DNA of 64,000 bases, taken from positions 62,001-126,000 of the forward strand of contig UCIA01000032.1 in NCBI GenBank assembly GCA_900472295.1, given 5' to 3'. Made by a program: the position numbers and the translations under genes. The notes below the pieces were generated by a model. That model saw nothing but the letters and a program-made list of their open reading frames with translations, was not told the origin of the DNA and made no database searches. This document shows, in pieces, positions 24,494 to 33,133 of the stretch. Numbering within the stretch: the first letter of the stretch is position 1; each line of letters begins with the position of its first letter. The DNA comes from Hyphomicrobiales bacterium (GTDB lineage Bacteria > Pseudomonadota > Alphaproteobacteria > Rhizobiales > Rhizobiaceae).

Positions 24494-25162
24494 TCAGGCG
24501 GCGATGCCGAGTGCGCCTTCGAACAGCGCCCTGCCGTCGCTGCCGCCATGCGCGGCTTCGATCAGGTTTTCGGGATGCGGCATCAGGCCGAGCACATTGC
24601 CCTTCTCGCTGATGATGCCTGCAATGTCGTTGATCGAGCCGTTGGGATTGGTGCCTTCGGCATAGCGGAACACAACCTGTCCTTCACCCTCGAGGCGCGC
24701 AAGCGTGTCGGCATCGGCGAAATAATTGCCGTCATGATGCGCCACCGGCGTGCGGATGATTTGGCCCGGCTGATAGCGGCGGGTGAACATGGTGTTGGCG
24801 TTGGCGATCTGCAGCTTCACCTCACGGCAAACGAATTTCAGCGAAGCATTGCGCATCAGCGCGCCGGGCAACAGGCCGGCCTCGACCAGAATTTGGAACC
24901 CGTTGCAGACGCCAATGACCATGACGCCCTTGGCGGCCTTTTCAGCGACTGCCCGCATCACCGGCATCCGCGCGGCAATGGCGCCGCAGCGCAGATAATC
25001 GCCGAAGGAGAAGCCGCCGGGAATGGCGATCAGGTCGACATCGGGAATTTCCGTGTCGGTCTGCCAGACGGTCGCGGGCGCCTGTCCCGAAATCTTGGTC
25101 AGCGCCGCGATCATGTCGCGGTCGCGGTTGAGGCCAGGCAGAAGGACGACGGCAGATTTCAT
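24494..25162 (-). CDS. purQ: FGAM synthase glutamine amidotransferase subunit PurQ
   Basis: 222 aa. Class I glutaminase supplying ammonia to PurL. Catalytic Cys86 in IGVCNGFQIL, His196 and Glu198 in LMPHPENLIEAAHGG; the N-terminal PGGFSFGDYLRCGAIA block is typical. One base separates it from purS, so purC-purS-purQ form an operon read right to left. Confidence 0.97.
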   Translation of the reverse strand: MKSAVVLLPGLNRDRDMIAALTKISGQAPATVWQTDTEIPDVDLIAIPGGFSFGDYLRCGAIAARMPVMRAVAEKAAKGVMVIGVCNGFQILVEAGLLPGALMRNASLKFVCREVKLQIANANTMFTRRYQPGQIIRTPVAHHDGNYFADADTLARLEGEGQVVFRYAEGTNPNGSINDIAGIISEKGNVLGLMPHPENLIEAAHGGSDGRALFEGALGIAA

Positions 25163-25163
25163 A

Positions 25164-25406
25164 TCAGGCGATCTCCACTGCGTAATTCTCGATCACCGTG
25201 TTCGCCAGCAGCTTGTCGCACATGGCTTTGAGGTCGGCCTCGGCCTTGACCTTGTCGGTCTCGGCAAGCTCGAGGTCGAAGACCTTGCCTTGCCGCACCT
25301 GGCCGACACCGCCGAAACCCAGTCCCGACAGGGCGTGCTCTATGGCTTTTCCCTGCGGGTCGAGCACGCCATTCTTGAGGGTGACGGTGATGCGGGCCTT
25401 GATCAT
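25164..25406 (-). CDS. purS: FGAM synthase subunit PurS
   Basis: 80 aa. Small bridging subunit of the PurLQS complex. MIKARITVTLKNGVLDPQGKAIEHALSGLGF and the terminal CDKLLANTVIENYAVEI match the family. Lies between purQ and purC; 30 bp from purC. Confidence 0.96.
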   Translation of the reverse strand: MIKARITVTLKNGVLDPQGKAIEHALSGLGFGGVGQVRQGKVFDLELAETDKVKAEADLKAMCDKLLANTVIENYAVEIA

Positions 25407-25436
25407 GCTGGACAGGTTCCTGTTCGAAAATTTTCT

Positions 25437-26231
25437 TTAGTGCGGCTTGCCTTTGAGGCCATCGGTCGAGGCGACGAGCACCGGGCCGGTCGGGCGCGGC
25501 GGCTCGTTCTCGTTCATGATGCCAAGGCGGCGGGCAACTTCCTGATAGGCTTCGACGAGACCGCCCATATCCCTACGGAAACGGTCCTTGTCGAGCTTGT
25601 CTTGCGTTGCCACGTCCCACAGCCGGCACGAATCCGGCGAAATCTCGTCGGCCACCACGATGCGCATCATGTCGCCTTCGAACAGGCGGCCGCATTCGAT
25701 CTTGAAGTCGACAAGCTGGATGCCGACGCCCATGAACAGGCCGGAGAGGAAGTCGTTGACGCGGATGGCCAGCGCCATGACGTCGTCGATCTCCTGCGGG
25801 CTCGCCCAGCCGAAAGCGGTGATGTGCTCTTCCGAGACCATCGGATCGTCGAGCGCATCGGCCTTGTAATAGAATTCGATGATCGAGCGCGGCAAAACGG
25901 TGCCTTCCTCGATGCCGAGTCGCTTGGACAGCGAACCGGCGGCGACATTGCGCACCACCACTTCGAGCGGAATGATCTCGACTTCCTTGATCAGCTGCTC
26001 GCGCATGTTGAGCCGGCGGATGAAGTGGGTCGGAATGCCCATGCGGTTCAGGTGGTTGAAGATGTATTCGGAAATGCGGTTGTTGAGCACGCCCTTGCCG
26101 TCGATGACCTCATGCTTCTTCTTGTTGAAAGCAGTAGCATCGTCCTTGAAGAACTGGATCAGCGTGCCCGGTTCCGGTCCCTCATAGAGGATCTTGGCCT
26201 TGCCTTCATAAATGCGGCGGCGATTTTTCAT
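25437..26231 (-). CDS. purC: SAICAR synthase PurC
   Basis: 264 aa. Joins aspartate to CAIR in purine synthesis using ATP. RRRIYEGKAKILYEG at the N terminus, FKDDATAFNKKKH, RRLNMREQLIKEVEIIPLEVVVRNVAAGS and VDFKIECGR are the standard PurC blocks. Start ATG 26231. The 276-bp gap to the divergent zeta gene must hold its promoter; I see no riboswitch-like fold there. Confidence 0.97.
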   Translation of the reverse strand: MKNRRRIYEGKAKILYEGPEPGTLIQFFKDDATAFNKKKHEVIDGKGVLNNRISEYIFNHLNRMGIPTHFIRRLNMREQLIKEVEIIPLEVVVRNVAAGSLSKRLGIEEGTVLPRSIIEFYYKADALDDPMVSEEHITAFGWASPQEIDDVMALAIRVNDFLSGLFMGVGIQLVDFKIECGRLFEGDMMRIVVADEISPDSCRLWDVATQDKLDKDRFRRDMGGLVEAYQEVARRLGIMNENEPPRPTGPVLVASTDGLKGKPH

Positions 26232-26507
26232 CTGATTTTTTCTCTGGATTTGCGGGCAGGCGGCAAGCGACCAGTTCCTGTCCGTCTGCCTAAATTAGTG
26301 TGGCGACGGGTGGGGTTCAATGTCGGGTCTATCCCAATCGCAGAGTTTGCTCAATCGGCAAATCCTTTCCACCGACCGGTTTGAGGAATGAAATGCCGCA
26401 GCGCAGCAAGTGATGTAACATATTGACCGGCCCGCGCCCTTTTGGTTTGTGCTGCGGCACGACACATGTTCACCGCCAACGCGAATCGATTTCACCGGAG
26501 GGAAGCC

Positions 26508-26828
26508 ATGAGCAGCATGAAAGACCGCGAAGAGGGCTTTGAGCGCAAATTCGCCTTCGACGAAGAACTCCGCTTCAAGGCTTCGGCGCGTCGCAACAAG
26601 GCGCTCGGCCTGTGGGCCGCCGAGAAGCTGGGCAAGTCCGGCGCTGACGCCGACGCCTATGCCAAGGAAGTGGTTGTCTCCGACATCGAGGAAGCCGGCG
26701 ATCACGATGTATTCCGCAAGATCCGCAAGGATTTCGATGCCGCTGGCGTCGACCAGTCGGACCATCAGATCCGCCGCACCATGGACGAACTGATGGCGCA
26801 GGCGATCGAGCAGATCAAGAACACCTAG
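26508..26828 (+). CDS. F1-ATPase inhibitor zeta subunit (DUF1476)
   Basis: 106 aa. MSSMKDREEGFERKFAFDEELRFKASARRNKALGLWAAEKLG is the alphaproteobacterial zeta (DUF1476) N terminus, which inserts into F1 to block ATP hydrolysis. The four-helix remainder follows (VVVSDIEEAGDHDVFRKIRKDFDAAG). ATG 26508 has GGAGGGAAG as ribosome binding site; the upstream frame is not conserved. Divergent from purC, as usual in this group. Confidence 0.93.
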   Translation: MSSMKDREEGFERKFAFDEELRFKASARRNKALGLWAAEKLGKSGADADAYAKEVVVSDIEEAGDHDVFRKIRKDFDAAGVDQSDHQIRRTMDELMAQAIEQIKNT

Positions 26829-26852
26829 AGCGAGTAGCGCTGGACCAATCGA

Positions 26853-26881
26853 CCGCCCGGTCCAGCCGGGCGGTTTTTCTT
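26853..26881 (+). terminator. Rho-independent terminator of the zeta gene
   Basis: CCGCCCGG (26853-26860), 5-base loop, CCGGGCGG (26866-26873), then TTTTTCTTT. Strong GC stem with T-tract. Confidence 0.9.
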
Positions 26882-26956
26882 TGCCTTTTCAGCCTTTTCC
26901 GGCTGAAACTGCGTGCAGGCCTGCCGAGGGCCTGTGCCAACCAAGGAAAAGCGCCC

Positions 26957-27730
26957 ATGTCCCTGAAATCACGCCTGGCGGCGGATGAAACGCTGTTCAC
27001 CGCCTGGTCCGGGGTCCCGGACGCCTTGACGGTCGAAATCATCGCCAAGCAGGGTTTTGACGCCGTCACGCTCGACATGCAGCATGGCGGACACCACGAA
27101 GACTCGGTCTTGCGCGGCCTGGTGCCGGTGCTCGCCGCCAACAAGCCGGCGCTGGTGCGCATTCCGGTAGGCCGCTTCGACATGGCCAGCCGCGCGCTCG
27201 ATTTCGGCGCCGAGGCGGTGATTGCGCCGATGGTGAATTCGGTGGCCGATGCAAAGCTGTTTGCCGCCGCGATGAAATATCCGCCACTTGGCGAGCGTTC
27301 CTGGGGCCCGACCTATGCCTTTCCGCGCCACGGCAAGGGCGACTTTGCCGAATGGCTGCGCGACACCAATCAGCGCACCATGGCATTTGCCATGGTCGAA
27401 ACCCGTGCCGCGCTCGACGCGCTGGACGGCATTCTCGACACGCCAGGCATTGACGGCATCTTCCTCGGCCCATCGGATTTCTCGATCGCCTGGTCGAACG
27501 GCGCCACCGTCAATTCGACGCTGGAAAGCATGATGGAAACCGTCGCCTCCATCGCCGAGCGGACACGCAAGGCCGGCAAGCATGCCGCCATCTACGTCGT
27601 CGAGCCGGCGATAGCCGGCCGCGTGGTGGCAATGGGTTACCGGCTGCTGGCCATGGGATCGGACCACGCGCTCATTTCGCTCGGCGCAAAAACCCTCATC
27701 AAAAGCATGAACGATTCGATCAAGGGCTGA
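26957..27730 (+). CDS. HpcH/HpaI-type class II aldolase
   Basis: 257 aa. Metal-dependent pyruvate aldolase of the HpcH/HpaI family (2,4-dihydroxyhept-2-ene-1,7-dioate, 2-keto-3-deoxy-L-rhamnonate or related substrates). TLDMQHGGHHEDSV (about 38-51), RIPVGRFDMASRALDFGAEAVIAPMV (73-98), AMVETRAALDALD and GIFLGPSDFSI carry the metal ligands and phosphate or carboxylate pocket. Start ATG 26957 after CAAGGAAAAG. No pathway neighbours, so the substrate is open. Confidence 0.88.
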   Translation: MSLKSRLAADETLFTAWSGVPDALTVEIIAKQGFDAVTLDMQHGGHHEDSVLRGLVPVLAANKPALVRIPVGRFDMASRALDFGAEAVIAPMVNSVADAKLFAAAMKYPPLGERSWGPTYAFPRHGKGDFAEWLRDTNQRTMAFAMVETRAALDALDGILDTPGIDGIFLGPSDFSIAWSNGATVNSTLESMMETVASIAERTRKAGKHAAIYVVEPAIAGRVVAMGYRLLAMGSDHALISLGAKTLIKSMNDSIKG

Positions 27731-27749
27731 GGCGTGGTGCCTTGCCCGA

Positions 27750-28304
27750 TCAGGCCTTGAGGTCGGTCAGGAACTTGGCGAAGGTCATTGACCCCTCGGG
27801 CCACGGGCCGAAACCGGCGTCCTCATTGAGGTGCCCGGTTTCGCCGGCATCGATGAACAGCGAGCCCCAGGCTCCGGCAATGTCCTCGGCGACCTCGAAG
27901 GCGCAGAACGGGTCGTTGCGGCTGGCGATGACGATGGACGGAAAAGGCAGCGGCTCGCGCGGATAGGGGCCGAAAGTCATCAAATGCTTCGGCTTGATCC
28001 TGGGGTTGGCGACATCTGGCGGCGCCACGAAAAAGGCGCCGGCGACCGGCTTCCTGAATTGCGGAATGGCCTGCACCGCCGCGGCCACGCCCAGGGAATG
28101 GGCAACGATCACCACCGGCCGCTCGGCTTCATTGACAGCATTCGCCACGCTCGCCGTCCAGTCCTCGCGCACCGGCTTCGACCATTCGGCCTGCTCGACC
28201 CGGCGCGCCGTCGACAGTTTGGACTGCCAGCGTGTCTGCCAGTGTTCCGGACCGGAATTGGTGTAGCCCGGTACGATCAGAATATCTGCGTCTTTGACTT
28301 TCAT
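27750..28304 (-). CDS. RBBP9/YdeN-type serine hydrolase
   Basis: 184 aa. MKVKDADILIVPGYTNSGPEHWQTRW and VVIVAHSLGVAAAVQ (nucleophile Ser in AHSLG) with GHLNEDAGFGPWPEG near the end match the RBBP9/YdeN small alpha/beta hydrolases. An ATG at 28343 is possible but adds a non-conserved stretch; neither start has a strong ribosome binding site. Converges with the HpcH-type gene. Confidence 0.8.
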   Translation of the reverse strand: MKVKDADILIVPGYTNSGPEHWQTRWQSKLSTARRVEQAEWSKPVREDWTASVANAVNEAERPVVIVAHSLGVAAAVQAIPQFRKPVAGAFFVAPPDVANPRIKPKHLMTFGPYPREPLPFPSIVIASRNDPFCAFEVAEDIAGAWGSLFIDAGETGHLNEDAGFGPWPEGSMTFAKFLTDLKA

Positions 28305-28543
28305 GGCGTTGAGATAGCGAGCCGCTCCGTCTCGCGCAACCATGCTGATGCAGGGCAATGCATCGTAATTGTGAACAACCTGTTCGACTCTTGTTGTCTT
28401 GTGTGAACGATCAGGATGGACGATCTGACTGGAAAGAACGAGCGCCGAAACCAGGATTTTTCTGGGCTGAAGCGGCGTTAAGCAATCGCGGCGCCAGGCT
28501 CCTGCCTTTGGAAACCTCGTCGAACGCCGCAACGGAGATTTTG

Positions 28544-29359
28544 ATGAGCGAACTGCCTTTTGCCGCAACCACCCCGGTCAGTGTGTCACGCGTTGGCCTC
28601 AAGGCGCGCGACGCCGAGAGCCTCGCCGCCTATTACCGCGCCGTAGTCGGCCTGCAGGAATTGAGTCGCGCCGATGGTGCGATCACGCTGGGCGCCGCCG
28701 AGCGTCCTCTGCTGGTCATCGAGGCGGATGCGGCGGCAAAACCCGACGATCCGCGCAGCGCCGGCCTGTTCCACACCGCGTTCCTTTTGCCCAGCCGCGC
28801 CGATCTCGGCCGCTGGATCAACCATGCCGCTGCCAACAAGATCCGCATCGAGGGCGCCTCCGACCATTTGGTCAGCGAGGCGCTCTACCTGACCGACCCC
28901 GAAGGCAATGGCATTGAAATCTATAGAGACCGCCAGCCGGAGGAGTGGAAGTGGAACGGCGACAAGATCGCCATGGCGACGGAGCGTCTGAACCTGGCGG
29001 CGTTGGCCGCCAGCGTGCCGGCCGGTGACGCCGGCTGGCAGGGCGCGCCGCAAAACAGCGTTGTCGGCCATGTCCATCTGCGCGTCGGTCGGCCGGAAGA
29101 CGCCGAAGCCTGGTGGAACCAGGAATTCGGTTTCGACACCGTCGCCAGATATGGCGGCCAGGCGGTGTTTCTGTCGTCAGGCGGCTACCACCACCATATC
29201 GGTGGCAATTCGTGGCACAGCGCCGGCGCCGGCCGCCGCGATCCGTCCCGCTCGGGCCTCGCCTGGGTCGAGATGCGTTCGGACAAGGCCACGACAGAAA
29301 CGACCAGGGAAGACCCGTGGGGCACGGTGATCCGTACCGTACCAGGCGCCGCTGTCTAA
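28544..29359 (+). CDS. VOC-family protein, catechol-2,3-dioxygenase-like
   Basis: 271 aa. Two consecutive vicinal-oxygen-chelate domains (about residues 12-130 and 170-265). Candidate metal residues are in FHTAFLLPS, NGIEIYRDRP-like NGIEIYRDRQ, GHVHLRVG and HHHIGGNSW. Resembles CatE/YfiE-type dioxygenases. ATG 28544 follows GGAGATTTTG; the frame is open further upstream but overlaps the hydrolase promoter region. Substrate unknown. Confidence 0.82.
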   Translation: MSELPFAATTPVSVSRVGLKARDAESLAAYYRAVVGLQELSRADGAITLGAAERPLLVIEADAAAKPDDPRSAGLFHTAFLLPSRADLGRWINHAAANKIRIEGASDHLVSEALYLTDPEGNGIEIYRDRQPEEWKWNGDKIAMATERLNLAALAASVPAGDAGWQGAPQNSVVGHVHLRVGRPEDAEAWWNQEFGFDTVARYGGQAVFLSSGGYHHHIGGNSWHSAGAGRRDPSRSGLAWVEMRSDKATTETTREDPWGTVIRTVPGAAV

Positions 29360-29374
29360 GCGCTTGCTCGCCTC

Positions 29375-30103
29375 CTAGACGGAGCTGGCGGCGTAGCCAG
29401 TCAGCAGCCCGTGCGCCCAGCTGTCGAAGCCAGTAGCGCTGGCGCGGCTGGATGCGTCTGTCCAGTCATAATTGACCAAATGATGGCTGAACGACCATTC
29501 GCCGTCCTTGTGCGTGGCGAGGGCATAGCGGGCATGCGGGCTGCCGGTCACGGTGAGCCCGGGAAACGCCTGGACGCCGACGCTGCCGGGATTGAGGATC
29601 GTCTGCCGGTCGGAAAGCCGCACGACGCGGGGCGTATGGGTATGACCGCACAAGGTCAGCCCGGCGTCGACGTGGCCCAGTTTGTGCCGAATCTGCTTTT
29701 CATTGGACGGGTAAAAGTGGTTGCCGCCGTCTTCCTCGACCAGGAACACCTCATCGCTGCTGGGGCTGCCGTGGCACAGCAGGATGTGAGGGGCGAGCGA
29801 CAGGGTTGACGGCAATGCCGAAAGCCAGGCCAGTGACGACTGCGAGAGACATTGGTGGGTGAAAGCATCGACGTCTTCCAGGCCGGATGCAGGCGGCTCG
29901 ACCAGCACGCGGTCGTGATTGCCGCGCACGGTCGGCCAATTCTGTGCCATCAGATATTGTGCGGTCTCTTCCGGCCATAGCGGCCCGGAGAGACAATCGC
30001 CCAGATTGACGGTGATATCGGGAGAAGCGTCTTTCATCTGCGCATGAACCGCCTCAAGCGCGCGCAGATTCCCGTGGATGTCGGAAAGGACAGCCAGCCG
30101 CAT
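29375..30103 (-). CDS. Metallophosphoesterase, YfcE-like
   Basis: 242 aa. Calcineurin-type dimetal phosphoesterase. Motifs in order: SDIHGNLRAL (7-16), GDCLSGP (35-41), RGNHDR (60-65), CHGSP (110-114), CGHTHTP (152-158). It likely hydrolyses phosphodiesters. Starts 9 bases after purB on the same strand, so probably co-transcribed with it. Confidence 0.88.
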   Translation of the reverse strand: MRLAVLSDIHGNLRALEAVHAQMKDASPDITVNLGDCLSGPLWPEETAQYLMAQNWPTVRGNHDRVLVEPPASGLEDVDAFTHQCLSQSSLAWLSALPSTLSLAPHILLCHGSPSSDEVFLVEEDGGNHFYPSNEKQIRHKLGHVDAGLTLCGHTHTPRVVRLSDRQTILNPGSVGVQAFPGLTVTGSPHARYALATHKDGEWSFSHHLVNYDWTDASSRASATGFDSWAHGLLTGYAASSV

Positions 30104-30112
30104 CGAAAAATC

Positions 30113-31414
30113 CTATCCGAAAACCCGCTTGAAGATCGTGTCGACATGCTTGGTGTGATAGCCAAGATCGAATTTCTCGCGGATCTCGGCTTCGGGCAGG
30201 GCTCCCGTCACTTCCTTGTCGGCCAGCAATTCCTCAAGGAAATCAGCGCCGTGTTCCCATACCCTCATAGCGTTGCGCTGCACCAGACGGTAGGCGTCCT
30301 CACGGCTGACGCCAGCTTGCGTGAGTGCCAGGAGCACGCGCTGCGAATGCACCAGGCCGCGGAACTTGTTCATGTTCTTCAGCATGTTGTCGGGATAGAC
30401 CAGCAATTTGTCGATAACGCCGGTCAGCCGCGACAGTGCGAAATCCAGCGTCACCGTGGCGTCCGGGCCGATCATGCGCTCGACCGAGGAATGCGAAATG
30501 TCGCGCTCGTGCCAGAGCGCCACATTCTCCATCGCCGGCAGCGCCATCGACCGCACCATGCGGGCAAGTCCGGTGAGGTTTTCGGTCAGCACCGGATTGC
30601 GCTTGTGCGGCATGGCCGACGAGCCTTTTTGGCCCGGCGAAAAATACTCTTCCGCTTCCAGCACCTCGGTGCGCTGCAAATGGCGGATCTCGGTCGCCAG
30701 GCGCTCGACCGACGAGGCGATGACGCCGAGCGTGGCGAAGAACATGGCGTGGCGGTCGCGCGGGATGACCTGCGTCGACACCGGTTCCGGCTTCAGCCCA
30801 AGCTTTTTCGCCACATGCTCTTCGACATAGGGGTCGATGTTGGCGAAGGTGCCGATTGCGCCTGATATTGCGCAGGTGGCTATGTCTTCACGGGCGTGCA
30901 CCAGCCGCTCGCGGCAGCGCGAAAATTCGGCATAGGCCTGCGCCAGCTTGACGCCGAACGTGGTCGGTTCGGCATGAATGCCGTGGCTGCGGCCGATGGT
31001 GACGGTGTCTTTGTGCTCGAAAGCACGGCGCTTGAGCGCGGCGAGCAGGCCGTCGAGGTCGGCCAACAGGAGGTCGCTGGCACGGCTGAGCTGCACCGCA
31101 AGGCAGGTGTCGAGCACGTCGGACGAGGTCATGCCCTGGTGGATGAAACGCGCATCCGGCCCGACGAATTCGGCGAGATGGGTGAGGAAGGCGATGACGT
31201 CATGCTTGGTGACGGCCTCGATCTCGTCGATCTTGCTGACGTCGAATTTGGCCGCACCTCCCTTTTCCCAGATGGTTTTCGCGGCTTCCCTGGGGATGAC
31301 GCCGAGCTCGGCCAGCGCATCGCAGGCATGCGCCTCGATTTCGAACCAGATGCGGAAGCGGGTTTCCGGCGACCAGATGGCGACCATTTCCGGCCGGGAA
31401 TAGCGAGGGATCAT
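30113..31414 (-). CDS. purB: Adenylosuccinate lyase PurB
   Basis: 433 aa. Cleaves SAICAR and adenylosuccinate. MIPRYSRPEMVAIWSPETRFRIW start, TSSDVLDT, the catalytic-loop signature GSSAMPHKRNP and the HIS motif IGRSHGIHAEP are all present; length is normal. It is the fifth purine gene in the window on this strand but separate from purCSQL. Confidence 0.97.
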   Translation of the reverse strand: MIPRYSRPEMVAIWSPETRFRIWFEIEAHACDALAELGVIPREAAKTIWEKGGAAKFDVSKIDEIEAVTKHDVIAFLTHLAEFVGPDARFIHQGMTSSDVLDTCLAVQLSRASDLLLADLDGLLAALKRRAFEHKDTVTIGRSHGIHAEPTTFGVKLAQAYAEFSRCRERLVHAREDIATCAISGAIGTFANIDPYVEEHVAKKLGLKPEPVSTQVIPRDRHAMFFATLGVIASSVERLATEIRHLQRTEVLEAEEYFSPGQKGSSAMPHKRNPVLTENLTGLARMVRSMALPAMENVALWHERDISHSSVERMIGPDATVTLDFALSRLTGVIDKLLVYPDNMLKNMNKFRGLVHSQRVLLALTQAGVSREDAYRLVQRNAMRVWEHGADFLEELLADKEVTGALPEAEIREKFDLGYHTKHVDTIFKRVFG

Positions 31415-31473
31415 CCGTCAGTCCTGATGTATGGGTGAATAAGTCCGCCTCCTATCAGAGGCGGGCCAAATGC

Positions 31474-31998
31474 TCAACGCTGCTGGCGCGCAAACCACAC
31501 GCTGGCAATGGCAAGCGCGATGAATCCGAGCGGAAAATAGAGCCTGATACCCAGCACCACGAACTGGTAGAGCGCCGTCAGCGAGGTGAAGACCAGTTCG
31601 AACGCCCAGCGGGCGGTGAAGGCTTCGGCATGCCATTCGGCATAGTAGGAGCGGTATTGCAGCGCAAACAACCCGCCGGTGAAGGCGAGCGTCGCGGCAA
31701 GCAGGCAGACGAAGGCGGCGGCGAACGCTACTTCCGACGGCCGACCGAGCGAGACCAGCCGCGCCGCGAACAGGCCGATGGGGAAGGCGATTGCCGCACC
31801 CATGGCATAGAGCAGGACGACGAAACGGATCTTTTCCGGCGTCTCCCAATTGTCGAGCCAAAGGCCGGTGAGCGCGCTGGCGCCCATGGCCACCGCCCAC
31901 AGCAAGGCGCCGAGCAGGGCCGTGAGGGTCGGCGGCACGGCGCGGCTTGCACGATTGCCGACGCGCTTGCGCCAGCTGGATTGATCGAGCGATGTCAC
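31474..31998 (-). CDS. Four-span membrane protein, unknown
   Basis: 174 aa, GTG start overlapping the stop of the DUF2259 gene (GTGA), so the two are coupled. Four hydrophobic segments at about residues 24-46, 60-82, 90-114 and 145-168. No catalytic motif seen. No family recognised with confidence. Confidence 0.7.
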   Translation of the reverse strand: MTSLDQSSWRKRVGNRASRAVPPTLTALLGALLWAVAMGASALTGLWLDNWETPEKIRFVVLLYAMGAAIAFPIGLFAARLVSLGRPSEVAFAAAFVCLLAATLAFTGGLFALQYRSYYAEWHAEAFTARWAFELVFTSLTALYQFVVLGIRLYFPLGFIALAIASVWFARQQR

Positions 31999-32720
31999 AG
32001 GCGGCCGGTCACGGCGATCCAGCGGAAATCCGGCCCCTCGAAGCCGTACTGGCGCACCGCAATCAGCACAGCATAGGCACTGATGCTGTCCATCGAGAAG
32101 GTCTGCACCGCGCCGATCCGATAGCCATTCGGGCAGCCGCGACTTTTCGGGATCGATTTGTCTTCATGCAGCAGATGCGTCTGGCCGCCATCCCTGGCTT
32201 CGATGCGCAGCAGGCGAAAACCGTTGATCTCGCCCTGGCTCTCGCAGCCTGCCGTGTTGTTCATGCCGATCTCGTCGAGCCGGAATTCCAGCGGCGGGTC
32301 GACCGGCGAAAAGATTGGCCGCGGGTTGACCACCATGCGGAACGGGTCGGCCGACAGCTCGGTCACCGGATTGAAGCCGGCGGTGATGCCGCGGTTCGCG
32401 GTCAGTTCGGCCTGGGCGATGATGGCTTCGCCCTTCTGCTTCGCTTGCTGACGGGCCGTGTCGAGCGAGGCGGTCTCGTCCTCCAGTCGGACCCGGATCG
32501 GCGTGCCCGGCAGAAAGCTGTCGTTGCTGGTGTCGATGTAGTAGCGATTGGCATAGGGAAAGCCCGACCCGTCCGCGACACCGTATTCTTCAAAGGCGAA
32601 GACACTGCCATCTCTGGTGAAGCCAAGAATTTCAAGCTCGGCGACATCGCCCGCTTGGGCGGCAATGGCAGATGCCAGCTGCACCAGCAGGCAAACGCCA
32701 ATCAGGACAAGATTTCGCAT
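31995..32720 (-). CDS. DUF2259 predicted secreted protein
   Basis: 241 aa. Signal peptide 1-23 (ends AQAGD). DVAELEILGFTRDGSVFAFEEYGVADGSGFPYANRYYIDT matches the DUF2259 family of secreted proteins in rhizobia; two cysteine pairs are possible (ESQ region CES and RGCPNG). Function unknown. Translationally coupled to the membrane protein after it. Confidence 0.83.
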   Translation of the reverse strand: MRNLVLIGVCLLVQLASAIAAQAGDVAELEILGFTRDGSVFAFEEYGVADGSGFPYANRYYIDTSNDSFLPGTPIRVRLEDETASLDTARQQAKQKGEAIIAQAELTANRGITAGFNPVTELSADPFRMVVNPRPIFSPVDPPLEFRLDEIGMNNTAGCESQGEINGFRLLRIEARDGGQTHLLHEDKSIPKSRGCPNGYRIGAVQTFSMDSISAYAVLIAVRQYGFEGPDFRWIAVTGRL

Positions 32721-32858
32721 CGGGTCTCCGCTCCGGCTGCCATGGTTCGATCGTTCCCTATCATGAGACAGTCAAAACATCGTGCTATCCCAAAAGGCGA
32801 TGCATCCAATTGCGCCACCGTTTGTTATCGTTGATCGTTTTCAAAAGGAGAACACCCC

Positions 32859-33113
32859 ATGACCGAGGCCAGCAAGATTCGCGAACATATGGAAGTGGTC
32901 GGCGCCGACGGCGTTCACATCGGCACTGTCGACAGGGTCGACGGCGACCGGATCAAGCTGACCAAGGCCGACAGCGGCTCTGGCGCCCACAAGGGCCATC
33001 ACCACTACATTCCCTTGAGCCTGCTTGCCGAGGTCGACGGCAAGAAAGTCTGGCTGTCGGCGAATTCGGACGTTGCGGTGACCTTCGAGGAAGAAGAATC
33101 CGACCCGACCTGA
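32859..33113 (+). CDS. DUF2171 family small protein
   Basis: 84 aa. EHMEVVGADGVHIGTVDRVDGDRIKLTKADSGSGAHKGHHHYIPLSLLAEVDG fits DUF2171 (PRC-barrel-like beta fold), with a histidine cluster HKGHHHYIP. ATG 32859 after AAAAGGAGAAC. Such proteins are often stress-induced. Divergent from DUF2259. Confidence 0.83.
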   Translation: MTEASKIREHMEVVGADGVHIGTVDRVDGDRIKLTKADSGSGAHKGHHHYIPLSLLAEVDGKKVWLSANSDVAVTFEEEESDPT

Positions 33114-33133
33114 TCGCTCCATCTGACTTAGAG

